The translations under genes and the position numbers were made by a program. Below, one piece after another: positions 16,536 to 25,033 of a stretch of 54,152 bases of DNA. The notes below the pieces were generated by a model, which had not been told where the DNA came from, did not search any database, and saw nothing but the letters and a program-made list of their open reading frames with translations. Source of the DNA: JBBITW01 sp037440525 (GTDB lineage Bacteria > Desulfobacterota > BSN033 > UBA1163). Positions within the stretch are counted from its first letter, which is position 1; each line of letters begins with the position of its first letter. Location of the stretch: contig JBBITW010000004.1 in the NCBI GenBank assembly GCA_037440525.1, forward strand, positions 1 through 54,152, read 5' to 3'.

Positions 16536-18932
16536 ATGAGTGAAATTACCGAACAATACACAGCAGAACAGATAAAGGTTTTAGAAGGATTATCAGGTGT
16601 TAGAAAAAGGCCTGCAATGTATATAGGAAATACAGGACTGGAGGGTCTTCATCATCTTGTTCATGAATTGGTTGATAACAGTATAGACGAAGCACTTGCA
16701 GGATATTGTAAAAAGATTAATGTAATAATTCATATAGATAACAGTGTAACTGTTCAGGACGATGGAAGGGGAATACCTGTAGATATACATGAAAAGGAAA
16801 AGATTCCTGCAGTTGAAGTTGTAATGACAAAACTCCACTCAGGAGGTAAATTTGATAAAAATAGTTATAAGATTTCTGGAGGGCTTCATGGGGTAGGGCT
16901 TTCAGTAGTAAATGCCCTTTCTGAATTTATAGATTTAGAGATTCGAAGAGAAGGTAAAGTTTATCATCAGATTTATGAAAGAGGTGAGGCAAAAACAAAA
17001 CTTGAAGTTATAGGAAAGACAAAGAATACAGGGACAAAGATTCGTTTTAAACCAGATAGTGAAATATTTGAAACAGTTAATTTCAGTTTTGATATGCTTT
17101 CACAGAGATTAAGGGAATTGGCATTTCTTAATAAGGGACTTTATATCAGCATAGAGGATGAACGTTATGAGAAGAAACACGAATTTTATTATGAAGGAGG
17201 GATAGTCTCCTTCATAGAATACCTTAATAAAAATAAGAATTGTATTCATCCAAAACCTATTTACATCCATGGTGTAAAGAACGGTATAGATGTAGAGATT
17301 TCTTTTCAATATAATGACGGATATGCGGAAAATTTATTTAGTTTTGCAAATAATATAAATACACAAGAAGGGGGTACACATCTTGTAGGATTTAAAACCG
17401 CCCTTACCAGAACAATAAATCAATATGCAACAAATGCAAATCTCCTAAAAGGTGTAAAGGAGAGTATTACTGGTGAAGATACAAGAGAGGGTTTGGTTGG
17501 GGTTATCAGTGTAAAGATTCCAGAGCCTCAGTTTGAAGGGCAGACTAAGACAAAGTTAGGAAATAGCGAAGTAAAAGGATTGGTTGAGGCCCTTGTGAAT
17601 GAAAAATTAGGGATTTTTTTTGAAGAGAATCCAAATGTTGCAAAGAAGATTATATCCAAGGTTATAGACGCAGCAAGGGCCCGCGAGGCAGCAAGAAAGG
17701 CAAGGGAATTGAGCCGTAAGAAAGGGGCACTGGAAGGTGATTCCCTTTCTGGGAAACTTGCAGATTGTCAAGAAAAGGATCCCTCAAGAAGTGAAATATT
17801 TATAGTGGAAGGAGATTCTGCTGGTGGTTCGGCAAAGCAGGGTAGAGATAGAACGATTCAAGCAATCCTTCCAATAAAAGGCAAGATACTAAATGTTGAA
17901 AAGGCAAGATTTGATAAAATGCTGGCAAATGAGGAGATAAGACTACTAATCTCAGCACTGGGCGCAGGGATTGGAAAAGATGATTACGATATACATAGAC
18001 TTCGATACCATAGAGTAATTATAATGACAGATGCCGATGTTGATGGATCTCATATTAGAACCCTACTTTTAACATTTTTCTATCGTCATATGCCAGAAAT
18101 TATTGAGAGGGGATACCTCTATATTGCACAACCCCCCCTTTTTAAAGTTACTGAGGGGAAGAAGGAAATTTATATTAAGAACGAAGTAGAATTTAATAGA
18201 TATCTGATGAACAGAGCAATTTTGAAGGCTGAGGTAATTGTTAAACAGACAGAGAAGAAAATTCAAGAAAAGAGGTTAGCCTTTCTATTAGAAAAGATTT
18301 ATCTTTTAGACGATCTCGCTCAAAGGATTCAAAAGAAAGGAACATCAAGAACAATTCTCAATTTATTACTTGAAAATGGAGTGAAAAGTAAATCTTATTT
18401 TGAGGATAGGACAAAGATCTCTGAGATTCAGAAACTTTTTAGAGATAGAGGTTTTGAAGTCTTTGATTTAAAGTGGGATGAGGAGCACAATCTATACGGT
18501 TTTGAGGTTAAAGAAACCAATGGAAGTGGAAACCCAAGAAGTCGGATTGATTGGGATATCATATCTTCGGTTGAATATAGAAATCTTTTTCAGGTCTATC
18601 AAGAAATTCAAGGTATTGCACCACCACCATATATTTTGATTCAGGGAGATAAAAATGTGACTATAGATAAACCCGAAGGGCTTCTTCATGAGTTGAGCCA
18701 TTTGGGGAGAGAAGGTATTTCAATCCAGAGATACAAAGGCTTAGGAGAGATGAACCCCGAACAGCTCTGGGAAACAACTATGAACCCGGAGACAAGGACA
18801 TTACTGAAGGTGAAGGTAGAGGATGCAATCGAGGCAGATGAGATTTTTAGTATACTTATGGGAGATGAAGTTGAGCAGAGACGTCAATTCATAGAAGAGA
18901 ATGCATTATTTGTTCAAAGACTTGATATTTAA
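16536..18932 (+). CDS. gyrB: DNA gyrase subunit B
   Basis: GyrB is the ATPase subunit of gyrase. At 798 residues it is close to the Gram-negative length. The GHKL ATP site appears as HELVDNSIDEALAG (about 43-56), QDDGRGIP and GGLHGVGLSVVNALS. The Toprim domain shows EGDSAGGSAKQGRDR near residue 425, then PIKGKILNVEKA and DADVDGSHI. The C-terminal tail has QRYKGLGEMNPEQLWETTMNP. It follows dnaN by 47 bases and is followed by coaE after 14 bases, so these probably form one transcript. The Gly/Leu codon pattern does not differ from its neighbours. Confidence 0.96.
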   Translation: MSEITEQYTAEQIKVLEGLSGVRKRPAMYIGNTGLEGLHHLVHELVDNSIDEALAGYCKKINVIIHIDNSVTVQDDGRGIPVDIHEKEKIPAVEVVMTKLHSGGKFDKNSYKISGGLHGVGLSVVNALSEFIDLEIRREGKVYHQIYERGEAKTKLEVIGKTKNTGTKIRFKPDSEIFETVNFSFDMLSQRLRELAFLNKGLYISIEDERYEKKHEFYYEGGIVSFIEYLNKNKNCIHPKPIYIHGVKNGIDVEISFQYNDGYAENLFSFANNINTQEGGTHLVGFKTALTRTINQYATNANLLKGVKESITGEDTREGLVGVISVKIPEPQFEGQTKTKLGNSEVKGLVEALVNEKLGIFFEENPNVAKKIISKVIDAARAREAARKARELSRKKGALEGDSLSGKLADCQEKDPSRSEIFIVEGDSAGGSAKQGRDRTIQAILPIKGKILNVEKARFDKMLANEEIRLLISALGAGIGKDDYDIHRLRYHRVIIMTDADVDGSHIRTLLLTFFYRHMPEIIERGYLYIAQPPLFKVTEGKKEIYIKNEVEFNRYLMNRAILKAEVIVKQTEKKIQEKRLAFLLEKIYLLDDLAQRIQKKGTSRTILNLLLENGVKSKSYFEDRTKISEIQKLFRDRGFEVFDLKWDEEHNLYGFEVKETNGSGNPRSRIDWDIISSVEYRNLFQVYQEIQGIAPPPYILIQGDKNVTIDKPEGLLHELSHLGREGISIQRYKGLGEMNPEQLWETTMNPETRTLLKVKVEDAIEADEIFSILMGDEVEQRRQFIEENALFVQRLDI

Positions 18933-18946
18933 TAAAGGGGAAATGG

Positions 18947-19552
18947 ATGCTTGTTGTTGGTTTAACCGGTGGTATTGGAAGTGGTAAGACTACTGTTTCC
19001 AATATATTTAAGGAAGAAGGGGCTTATATTATAGAAGCGGATCAGATTGCAAGGGAACTCGTTAAACCTCAATCAGAGGCATGGAAAGAGATTGTCAAAT
19101 TATTTGGTAATGAGATATTAAAAAGCGATGGTTCAGTTGATAGGAGGAAGTTGGCCAAAGAGGTTTTTTCAAATCCCGAAAAGATTAAATCATTAAATCG
19201 TATTCTCCATCCTAAGATAAAGAGGGAATTTCGAAGAAGGATCGAAGAGATTAAAAAAAAAGACAAAAATGCAATAGTTATTTTTGATGCACCCTTACTA
19301 ATTGAGACAGGGACCCATAAAGAGATGGACAGGGTCATAGTAGTCACTTCGGACGAAAATCAACAGTTAGAAAGGGTTAAAAAGAGGGATAGTAAGACAG
19401 AGGAGGAAATAAGGAATATTCTATATTCTCAGATTCCAATAGATAGGAAGTTGGAGGTGGCAGACTTTGTGATTAGAAATGAAGGTTCATTAGATGAAAC
19501 AGATAGAATGGCAAGAGAGGTATATAGAAAATTAAAAGATATTTCTAATTAA
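18947..19552 (+). CDS. coaE: Dephospho-CoA kinase
   Basis: CoaE phosphorylates the ribose 3' hydroxyl of dephospho-CoA, the last step to coenzyme A. The 201-residue protein begins MLVVGLTGGIGSGKTTVS, a P-loop at residues 8-16, followed by IIEADQIARELVKP and FDAPLLIETG. Length is normal. It is 14 bases behind gyrB, with AAAGGGG as ribosome-binding site. In many Desulfobacterota coaE precedes rho, as here. A 300-base spacer with repeats separates it from rho. Confidence 0.95.
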   Translation: MLVVGLTGGIGSGKTTVSNIFKEEGAYIIEADQIARELVKPQSEAWKEIVKLFGNEILKSDGSVDRRKLAKEVFSNPEKIKSLNRILHPKIKREFRRRIEEIKKKDKNAIVIFDAPLLIETGTHKEMDRVIVVTSDENQQLERVKKRDSKTEEEIRNILYSQIPIDRKLEVADFVIRNEGSLDETDRMAREVYRKLKDISN

Positions 19553-19646
19553 CATTTTTGGATTATCTCTAAAAAGTTGACAAAATTTTGAGGATTCAAG
19601 GGGTCAAGGATTCAAGGATTTGAGGGAAATGCTTTAATAAGGTCCT

Positions 19647-19679
19647 TTCCGCCAGATGCGGATCAGCTTTGGGCAGATA
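19647..19679. repeat. Palindromic repeat, family P (intergenic copy 2)
   Basis: It starts TTCCGCCAGATGCGGATCAG and ends CTTTGGGCAGATA. Left arm is conserved with the dnaN copy and the copy at 851; the right arm is more decayed. Confidence 0.6.
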
Positions 19680-19686
19680 TTTATCA

Positions 19687-19797
19687 GTCGTTGCGAGCCG
19701 GAGGCGTGGCAATCTAATAGATTCCTCGCTTCGCTCGGAATGACAACTTAGAGGAGATTGCTTCACAATGACAATTTGGAATCGCTCAATTTAGATT
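19687..19797 (+). repeat. Dispersed repeat, family L (copy 1)
   Basis: About 110 bases starting GTCGTTGCGAGCC, with a core ATTCCTCGCTTCGCTCGGAAT, then AATGACAATTTGGAATC, ending CTCAATTTAGATT. It aligns along its whole length with 37452-37565. The core palindrome is shared with the family M elements, so the families are related. Confidence 0.65.
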
Positions 19798-19852
19798 CTA
19801 ATTAATTTTTTAAAAAATAAAAAATGAAATTTTTAAGAGATAAAGGAGTCTT

Positions 19853-21106
19853 ATGAATATAAAAGATTTGAAACAGAAAAAGATTAGTGAATTGACAAAG
19901 ATTGCAAGAGAACTCGGGGTTGAAGGGGCAAGTGGGATGAGAAAACAGGATCTGATATTTGCCATCCTTCAGGCCCAGACTGAAAAAAACGGTCTGATCT
20001 TTGGGGAGGGGGTTTTGGAGATACTACCAGATGGATTCGGATTTCTAAGGGCTCCTGATTATAATTACCTTCCAGGACCGGATGATATCTATATCTCCCC
20101 ATCCCAGATAAGGAGATTTAATCTTAGAACAGGCGATACAGTTTCAGGACAGATTAGACCTCCCAAGGATACAGAGAGATACTTTGCAATGCTTAAAGTT
20201 GAGATGGTAAATTATGAAGACCCTGAGATAGCAAGAGATAAGATACTGTTTGATAATTTGACTCCCCTCTACCCTCAGGAAAGAATAAGATTGGAGGTTG
20301 ATGGAGATTCAGATAATTTCTCAGCACGGGTTATGGATCTACTCACACCTATTGGAAAGGGTCAGAGGGGCCTCATCGTTGCTGCTCCAAGAACAGGTAA
20401 AACAATGCTTCTACAGACGATAGCCCATAGCATTACCACCAATCACAAAGAGATTATTCTTATAGTCCTCCTAATAGATGAGAGACCCGAGGAAGTGACT
20501 GATATGGAGAGATCAGTTGATGCAGAGGTAATAAGCTCAACCTTTGATGAACCAGCCCAGCGACATGTTCAGGTCGCGGAGATGGTAATTGAGAAGGCCA
20601 AACGATTAGTAGAGCATCAAAAGGATGTTGTTATCCTCCTTGATAGCATTACTCGTCTTGCGAGGGCTTATAATGCAGTTGTTCCACCAAGCGGTAAGGT
20701 CCTTTCAGGTGGGATAGATGCCAATGCACTTCAGAGGCCAAAACGTTTTTTTGGTGCAGCGAGAAATGTCGAAGAGGGTGGAAGCCTCACCATCATCGGT
20801 ACAGCTCTAATTGATACTGGTAGTAGAATGGATGAGGTTATATTTGAGGAGTTCAAAGGAACAGGCAATATGGAGATTCATCTGGATCGTCGCCTTGTGG
20901 ATAGGAGGGTATTTCCTTCAATTGATATTCAGCGTTCTGGTACAAGAAAGGAGGAACTTCTTCTGGATCCAAATGACCTCAATCGAATATGGCTCCTAAG
21001 AAAGGTTCTTCAACCTATGAATACAGTTGAGAGTATGGAATTTCTCTTAGAAAAGATGCATGCTACAAAGAACAATCGCGAATTCCTCGATTCAATGAAT
21101 CAATAA
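19853..21106 (+). CDS. rho: Transcription termination factor Rho
   Basis: Rho is the hexameric RNA-dependent ATPase that ends untranslated transcripts. The 417-residue protein has the N-terminal Rho-N helix bundle (1-45), the cold-shock-like RNA-binding domain with GVLEILPDGFGFLR (about 53-66), and the motor with Walker A RGLIVAAPRTGKTMLL (about 173-188), DERPEEVTDMER and VILLDSITRLARAYN. The lean size lacks the inserts seen in Actinobacteria. AAAGGAG precedes its ATG. It is followed by a family M miniature element and then rpmE. Confidence 0.97.
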   Translation: MNIKDLKQKKISELTKIARELGVEGASGMRKQDLIFAILQAQTEKNGLIFGEGVLEILPDGFGFLRAPDYNYLPGPDDIYISPSQIRRFNLRTGDTVSGQIRPPKDTERYFAMLKVEMVNYEDPEIARDKILFDNLTPLYPQERIRLEVDGDSDNFSARVMDLLTPIGKGQRGLIVAAPRTGKTMLLQTIAHSITTNHKEIILIVLLIDERPEEVTDMERSVDAEVISSTFDEPAQRHVQVAEMVIEKAKRLVEHQKDVVILLDSITRLARAYNAVVPPSGKVLSGGIDANALQRPKRFFGAARNVEEGGSLTIIGTALIDTGSRMDEVIFEEFKGTGNMEIHLDRRLVDRRVFPSIDIQRSGTRKEELLLDPNDLNRIWLLRKVLQPMNTVESMEFLLEKMHATKNNREFLDSMNQ

Positions 21107-21133
21107 TTATATATCAATGGGACCATTAAATAA

Positions 21134-21217
21134 AGGCTGTGTCGCAATGAGGTTTATGCCATGTTTGTCATTCCGAGCGAAGCGAGGAATCTATAGAATG
21201 ACATTATGAAACAGCCT
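21134..21217 (-). repeat. Miniature inverted-repeat element, family M (complete copy)
   Basis: The 84-base element begins AGGCTGTGTCGCAATGA and ends TCATTATGAAACAGCCT, imperfect terminal inverted repeats of about 17 bases, with the palindrome ATTCCGAGCGAAGCGAGGAAT in the middle. The whole element can fold on itself. It is the reverse-oriented counterpart of 4273-4345. No target-site duplication is obvious. Lying just after rho, it could also act as a transcript end, though it has no T-run. Confidence 0.65.
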
Positions 21218-21310
21218 CTGGGGAGAGAAGAGGGTAGTGTAGTTATGGATAAAAAAAGTTGAAAATCTTTAAGAAATCAGTAATCATAATAATTAGTGGA
21301 GGCAAATGTA

Positions 21311-21526
21311 ATGAAAAAGGGTATTCATCCAGAGATGTTTGATGCAATAATAAAATGTGCCTGTGGAGCAATATTTGAGACTAAGAGTACTCAGAAGGAG
21401 ATTCATGTTGAAATATGCTCGAACTGTCACCCTTTCTTCACAGGTAAACAAAAATTTGTTGATTCAGCAGGTAGGATTGAAAGATTTAAAAAGAAATATG
21501 GGGATAAGATTGAATATTCTGATTAA
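21311..21526 (+). CDS. rpmE: 50S ribosomal protein L31
   Basis: From ATG 21311, with GGAGG eight bases ahead, the product is 71 residues, MKKGIHPEMFDAIIKCACG through KKYGDKIEYSD. A GTG at 21296 opens the same frame but lacks a ribosome site. The zinc-type pattern is present: CACG near residue 16 and CSNCHPFFTG near 37, i.e. four Cys that bind Zn. L31 is part of the large subunit and its zinc form is replaced in low zinc in some bacteria. It stands between rho and prfA as commonly found. Confidence 0.95.
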   Translation: MKKGIHPEMFDAIIKCACGAIFETKSTQKEIHVEICSNCHPFFTGKQKFVDSAGRIERFKKKYGDKIEYSD

Positions 21527-21793
21527 TTCAAAACCTTACAGATGTTTCATAATTCTGCCAATGATATCTTCTGATAAGACCTTATCATATGGTCTTTTGA
21601 AAATCTTGACCTATCGTATCTTTACCGACCTTAAACATTAGTTCAATCTGTAGATAAAAATGTATATTAAAGAGATTGTATGTTCTGGTATATCCTTGCA
21701 AAGTTTCTTTTTAATCAATGCACTTAATTTCTCGGCCAATCAAATACTCTCTCGGATTGGAAATATAAAGGTATTGAAATTGGAGGGGAAGAG

Positions 21794-22864
21794 ATGACCC
21801 AGATGTTTGAAAAATTAGAAGAGGTTGAACGTAAGTATGAAACACTTTCCCATCTTCTGAGCAAACCTGAAGTAATAAATAATCAGACAGAGCTGCAGAG
21901 GGTTGCCAAGGAATATGCAGAGTTGGGAAAGATAGTGGAGCTTTACAGGAGGCTTAAAAGATTAGAAGATGAGATTAATGAGAACAAAAGACTCCTCTAT
22001 ACAGACGATGATGAAGAGCTCAAGGGTCTCCTGAGAGAAGAGATTCATCGTTTAACAGGAGAGAAGGAAAGGTTAGAGAAGGATTTAAAGATTGCTATTC
22101 TTCCAAAAGACCCAAATGATGAGAAGAATGTGATCCTCGAGATAAGGGCAGGAGCAGGGGGAGATGAGGCAGGCCTTTTTGCGGCTGATATATTTAGAAT
22201 GTATGCCAAGTATGCGGAGAAAAATCATTGGCGGGTGGAGATATTGAACCGTCATTACACAGGGGTAGGGGGGTTCAAAGAGATAATAGCACTTTTTGAA
22301 GGAAAAGGTGTTTACAGCCGGTTGAAATATGAAAGCGGGGTTCATCGTGTCCAGAGGGTTCCCATTACAGAATCTCAAGGAAGGATACATACATCTACGG
22401 TTACAGTGGCAGTTCTCCCCGAGGCAGAGGAGGTGGATGTAGAGATTGATCCAAATGATCTTCGTATAGATATCTTTCGATCATCAGGGCCTGGAGGACA
22501 GAGCGTCAATACCACAGATTCTGCTGTCAGGATTACACATATTCCAACAGCCATAGTGGTTTCGTGCCAGGATGAAAAATCACAACATAAAAATAAGGCA
22601 AAGGCCCTTAAGATATTAAGGGCAAGATTGCTGGATAAGGCAAGGCAGGAGAAAGAGAGGGAGATCTCTGAAAAGAGGAGAAACCAGGTGGGCACTGGTG
22701 AGAGGAGCGAAAGAATAAGGACATATAACTTTCCTCAGGGTAGGGTGACCGATCATCGCATAGGATTGACACTTTATCGATTGGATGAGGTTTTGGAGGG
22801 TGATCTGGATGAGATCATAGATCGGTTAATTACCCATTATCAAACAGAGTCACTTAAGAGTTAA
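21794..22864 (+). CDS. prfA: Peptide chain release factor 1
   Basis: RF1 reads UAA and UAG stop codons and triggers peptide release. The 356-residue protein has the N-terminal helical domain (to about 110), the domain with GAGGDEAGLFA, and the catalytic SGPGGQSVNTTDSAVR with the GGQ loop near residues 233-235. The sequence next to GGQ is SGPGGQSVN where E. coli has SGAGGQHVN. It follows rpmE by 267 bases; a ribosome site GGAGGGG is 6 bases ahead of ATG. The next gene, prmC, which methylates the GGQ glutamine, starts three bases after its stop. Confidence 0.96.
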   Translation: MTQMFEKLEEVERKYETLSHLLSKPEVINNQTELQRVAKEYAELGKIVELYRRLKRLEDEINENKRLLYTDDDEELKGLLREEIHRLTGEKERLEKDLKIAILPKDPNDEKNVILEIRAGAGGDEAGLFAADIFRMYAKYAEKNHWRVEILNRHYTGVGGFKEIIALFEGKGVYSRLKYESGVHRVQRVPITESQGRIHTSTVTVAVLPEAEEVDVEIDPNDLRIDIFRSSGPGGQSVNTTDSAVRITHIPTAIVVSCQDEKSQHKNKAKALKILRARLLDKARQEKEREISEKRRNQVGTGERSERIRTYNFPQGRVTDHRIGLTLYRLDEVLEGDLDEIIDRLITHYQTESLKS

Positions 22865-22866
22865 AA

Positions 22867-23730
22867 ATGAAGGTATTGGATACCCTCAACTGGGCCACCA
22901 AATATTTAACGCAACATCGTGTTGAGAATCCCAGACTAAATGGAGAACTTATATTGGCCCATTCTATGGGTCTTAGCAGGGAAGGACTGTATATTCATCT
23001 CAAGGACGATATCAGGGATGAAGAGAGAGAAGTGTTTGAGAATTTAATAAAAAGACGAATCTCAGGAGAGCCGCTTCAATATATTTTAGGTCATCAGGAA
23101 TTTTGGTCAATCGATTTTAAAGTAGATACTCGGGTGCTTATACCGAGGCCAGAGACAGAAATTTTGGTTGAAGAAGGTATATCCATAATCTCCCGGATCT
23201 CTTCAAAAAGAAGGCCTTTTGTCCTGGATTTAGGAACAGGAAGTGGAGCTATTGCCATATCTCTCGTCAAAGAGATAAAAGAAATCTTTTTAGTGGCTAC
23301 AGATATATCCTTCGATGCTCTATTAGTGGCAAAGGAGAATGCAAGGTCTTTGGGTGTAATGGATAGAATTAAATTTTTAAATGGTGATCTTTTTAATCCC
23401 ATCTCAAGATCAGCGAATCTGTTTGACTTGATAATTTCTAATCCCCCATATATCATAGATCAGGATATTGATCGATTAGCTAAAGAGGTGAGGGATTATG
23501 AACCTCGAATAGCCCTCGATGGAGGCAGAGATGGTTTGAAATTTTATAGAAGGATTATCTCACAGAGTCCATTTTATCTTTGTAAAGAAGGATGGCTTTT
23601 ATTAGAGGTTGGAAGAGGTCAGGCAGAAAAGGTATCAGAGTTGATAGAGAGGGAGAGATGTTTTCACAAGCCTGAATTGATAAAAGACTGTTCAGGAGTT
23701 AAAAGGGTTTTGAAGGCACAGAGGGTTTAA
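22867..23730 (+). CDS. prmC: Release factor glutamine methyltransferase PrmC (HemK)
   Basis: PrmC N5-methylates the glutamine of the GGQ motif in RF1 and RF2. The 287-residue protein has an N-terminal helical region, ISGEPLQYILGHQEFW (about 62-77), the SAM-binding VLDLGTGSGAIAISL (about 119-133) and the NPPY catalytic motif in IISNPPYII (about 189-196). It begins three bases after prfA and ends one base before murA, so translation is closely coupled. The enzyme-substrate gene pair prfA-prmC is highly conserved. Confidence 0.95.
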   Translation: MKVLDTLNWATKYLTQHRVENPRLNGELILAHSMGLSREGLYIHLKDDIRDEEREVFENLIKRRISGEPLQYILGHQEFWSIDFKVDTRVLIPRPETEILVEEGISIISRISSKRRPFVLDLGTGSGAIAISLVKEIKEIFLVATDISFDALLVAKENARSLGVMDRIKFLNGDLFNPISRSANLFDLIISNPPYIIDQDIDRLAKEVRDYEPRIALDGGRDGLKFYRRIISQSPFYLCKEGWLLLEVGRGQAEKVSELIERERCFHKPELIKDCSGVKRVLKAQRV

Positions 23731-23731
23731 A

Positions 23732-24991
23732 ATGGATAAGATCGTCATAAATGGTGGAGAGAGGTTGCTTGGAGAGGTTGAGGTTAGTGGTTCTAAGAAT
23801 GCCTCCCTTCCAATATTTACTGCCTCTCTATTAGTTGAAGGGGAAAATATCTTCTATAATGTCCCAAAATTGAAGGATATAGAGACAATCTGTAAGGTCT
23901 TAAAAAACCTCGGTGTGGAGGTATCAAATGAGGATAGGATTTATCGCATAAATGCAAAGGATATAAAGAGCTGTAGAGCACCATATGAATTGGTTAAGAC
24001 TATGAGGGCATCAATACTTGTTCTCGGCCCATTACTTGCACGAATGAGGAAGGCATCGGTTTCCCTTCCTGGTGGATGTGCAATAGGGGCAAGGCCAATT
24101 GATCTCCATCTAAAAGGTCTTGAGATGATGGGAGCAAGAATTGAGCTTCGTTCGGGCTATATAGAGGCAGAGGTAGATAGGTTAAAAGGAGCTAATATCT
24201 CCTTCGATATCTCTACAGTTACAGGTACAGAAAACTTAATGATGGCCGCAACATTAGCCCGTGGTGAGACCATCCTCCAGAATGCAGCAATGGAACCAGA
24301 GGTTGTGGAGCTTGCCAATGTACTTATTAAGATGGGGGCAAAGATTTATGGGGCAGGAACCAATATCATAAGGATTCAGGGAGTTGAAGAACTCAAGCCC
24401 GTGAGGCATACAATGATCCCAGATCGGATAGAAGCAGGCACACTAATGGTGGCTGCGGGGTTAACACGTGGGAATGTAAAACTTCTTCAATGTCCAATTC
24501 ACCATATGGAGGCTTTGGTTCATAAATTGAGAGAGGCAGGGATGGAGATAGAAGCCGATGGAGAAGGGGTGAGGGTAGTAGGGAATACTCGTATTAGAAG
24601 TGTGGATGTTAAGACAGCTCCATTTCCCGGGTTTCCAACAGATATGCAGGCACAGTTTATGGTTTTGATGTCTCTGGCAAAGGGTTTGAGTGTGATTACA
24701 GAGACTATATTCGAAAATAGGTTTATTCATGTAAGCGAACTTCAAAGGATGGGGGCAAATATAAGAATTCATGGGAATTCAGCAATTATTCAAGGTGTGG
24801 AGAGTTTGAGCGGTGCACAGGTGATGGCCACAGACCTCAGGGCAAGCGCCTCCCTTGTGCTTGCTGGATTGGCCGCAGATGGAGTAACAGAGGTATCGAG
24901 GGTTTACCATTTGGATCGGGGGTATGAAGGATTGGATAAGAAGTTGGCCCAGCTCGGTGCAAACATAAAAAGGGTGAAAGATGAACAATAA
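23732..24991 (+). CDS. murA: UDP-N-acetylglucosamine 1-carboxyvinyltransferase
   Basis: MurA transfers enolpyruvate from PEP to UDP-GlcNAc, the first committed step of peptidoglycan synthesis. The 419-residue protein starts MDKIVINGGERLLGEVEVSGSK in the family manner. The catalytic Cys is near residue 115 in PGGCAIGARPIDLHL, so it should be fosfomycin-sensitive. FPTDMQAQFM and ATDLRASASLVLAGL are further signatures. It lies one base after prmC and 42 bases ahead of hisD. In relatives hisG often lies between murA and hisD; it is absent here. Confidence 0.97.
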   Translation: MDKIVINGGERLLGEVEVSGSKNASLPIFTASLLVEGENIFYNVPKLKDIETICKVLKNLGVEVSNEDRIYRINAKDIKSCRAPYELVKTMRASILVLGPLLARMRKASVSLPGGCAIGARPIDLHLKGLEMMGARIELRSGYIEAEVDRLKGANISFDISTVTGTENLMMAATLARGETILQNAAMEPEVVELANVLIKMGAKIYGAGTNIIRIQGVEELKPVRHTMIPDRIEAGTLMVAAGLTRGNVKLLQCPIHHMEALVHKLREAGMEIEADGEGVRVVGNTRIRSVDVKTAPFPGFPTDMQAQFMVLMSLAKGLSVITETIFENRFIHVSELQRMGANIRIHGNSAIIQGVESLSGAQVMATDLRASASLVLAGLAADGVTEVSRVYHLDRGYEGLDKKLAQLGANIKRVKDEQ

Positions 24992-25033
24992 GAAGTTAGT
25001 TTTATTTGAATAAGTTTTGATGAGGTAATCTTA

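Larger units (their letters stand above)
19553..19852. other. Intergenic region with two repeat elements
   Basis: This gap between coaE and rho contains the family P palindrome (19647-19679) and the family L repeat (19687-19797). A short direct repetition GGATTCAAGG occurs near 19590-19620. The ribosome-binding site of rho (AAAGGAG) is at the end. No gene is seen. Confidence 0.6.
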
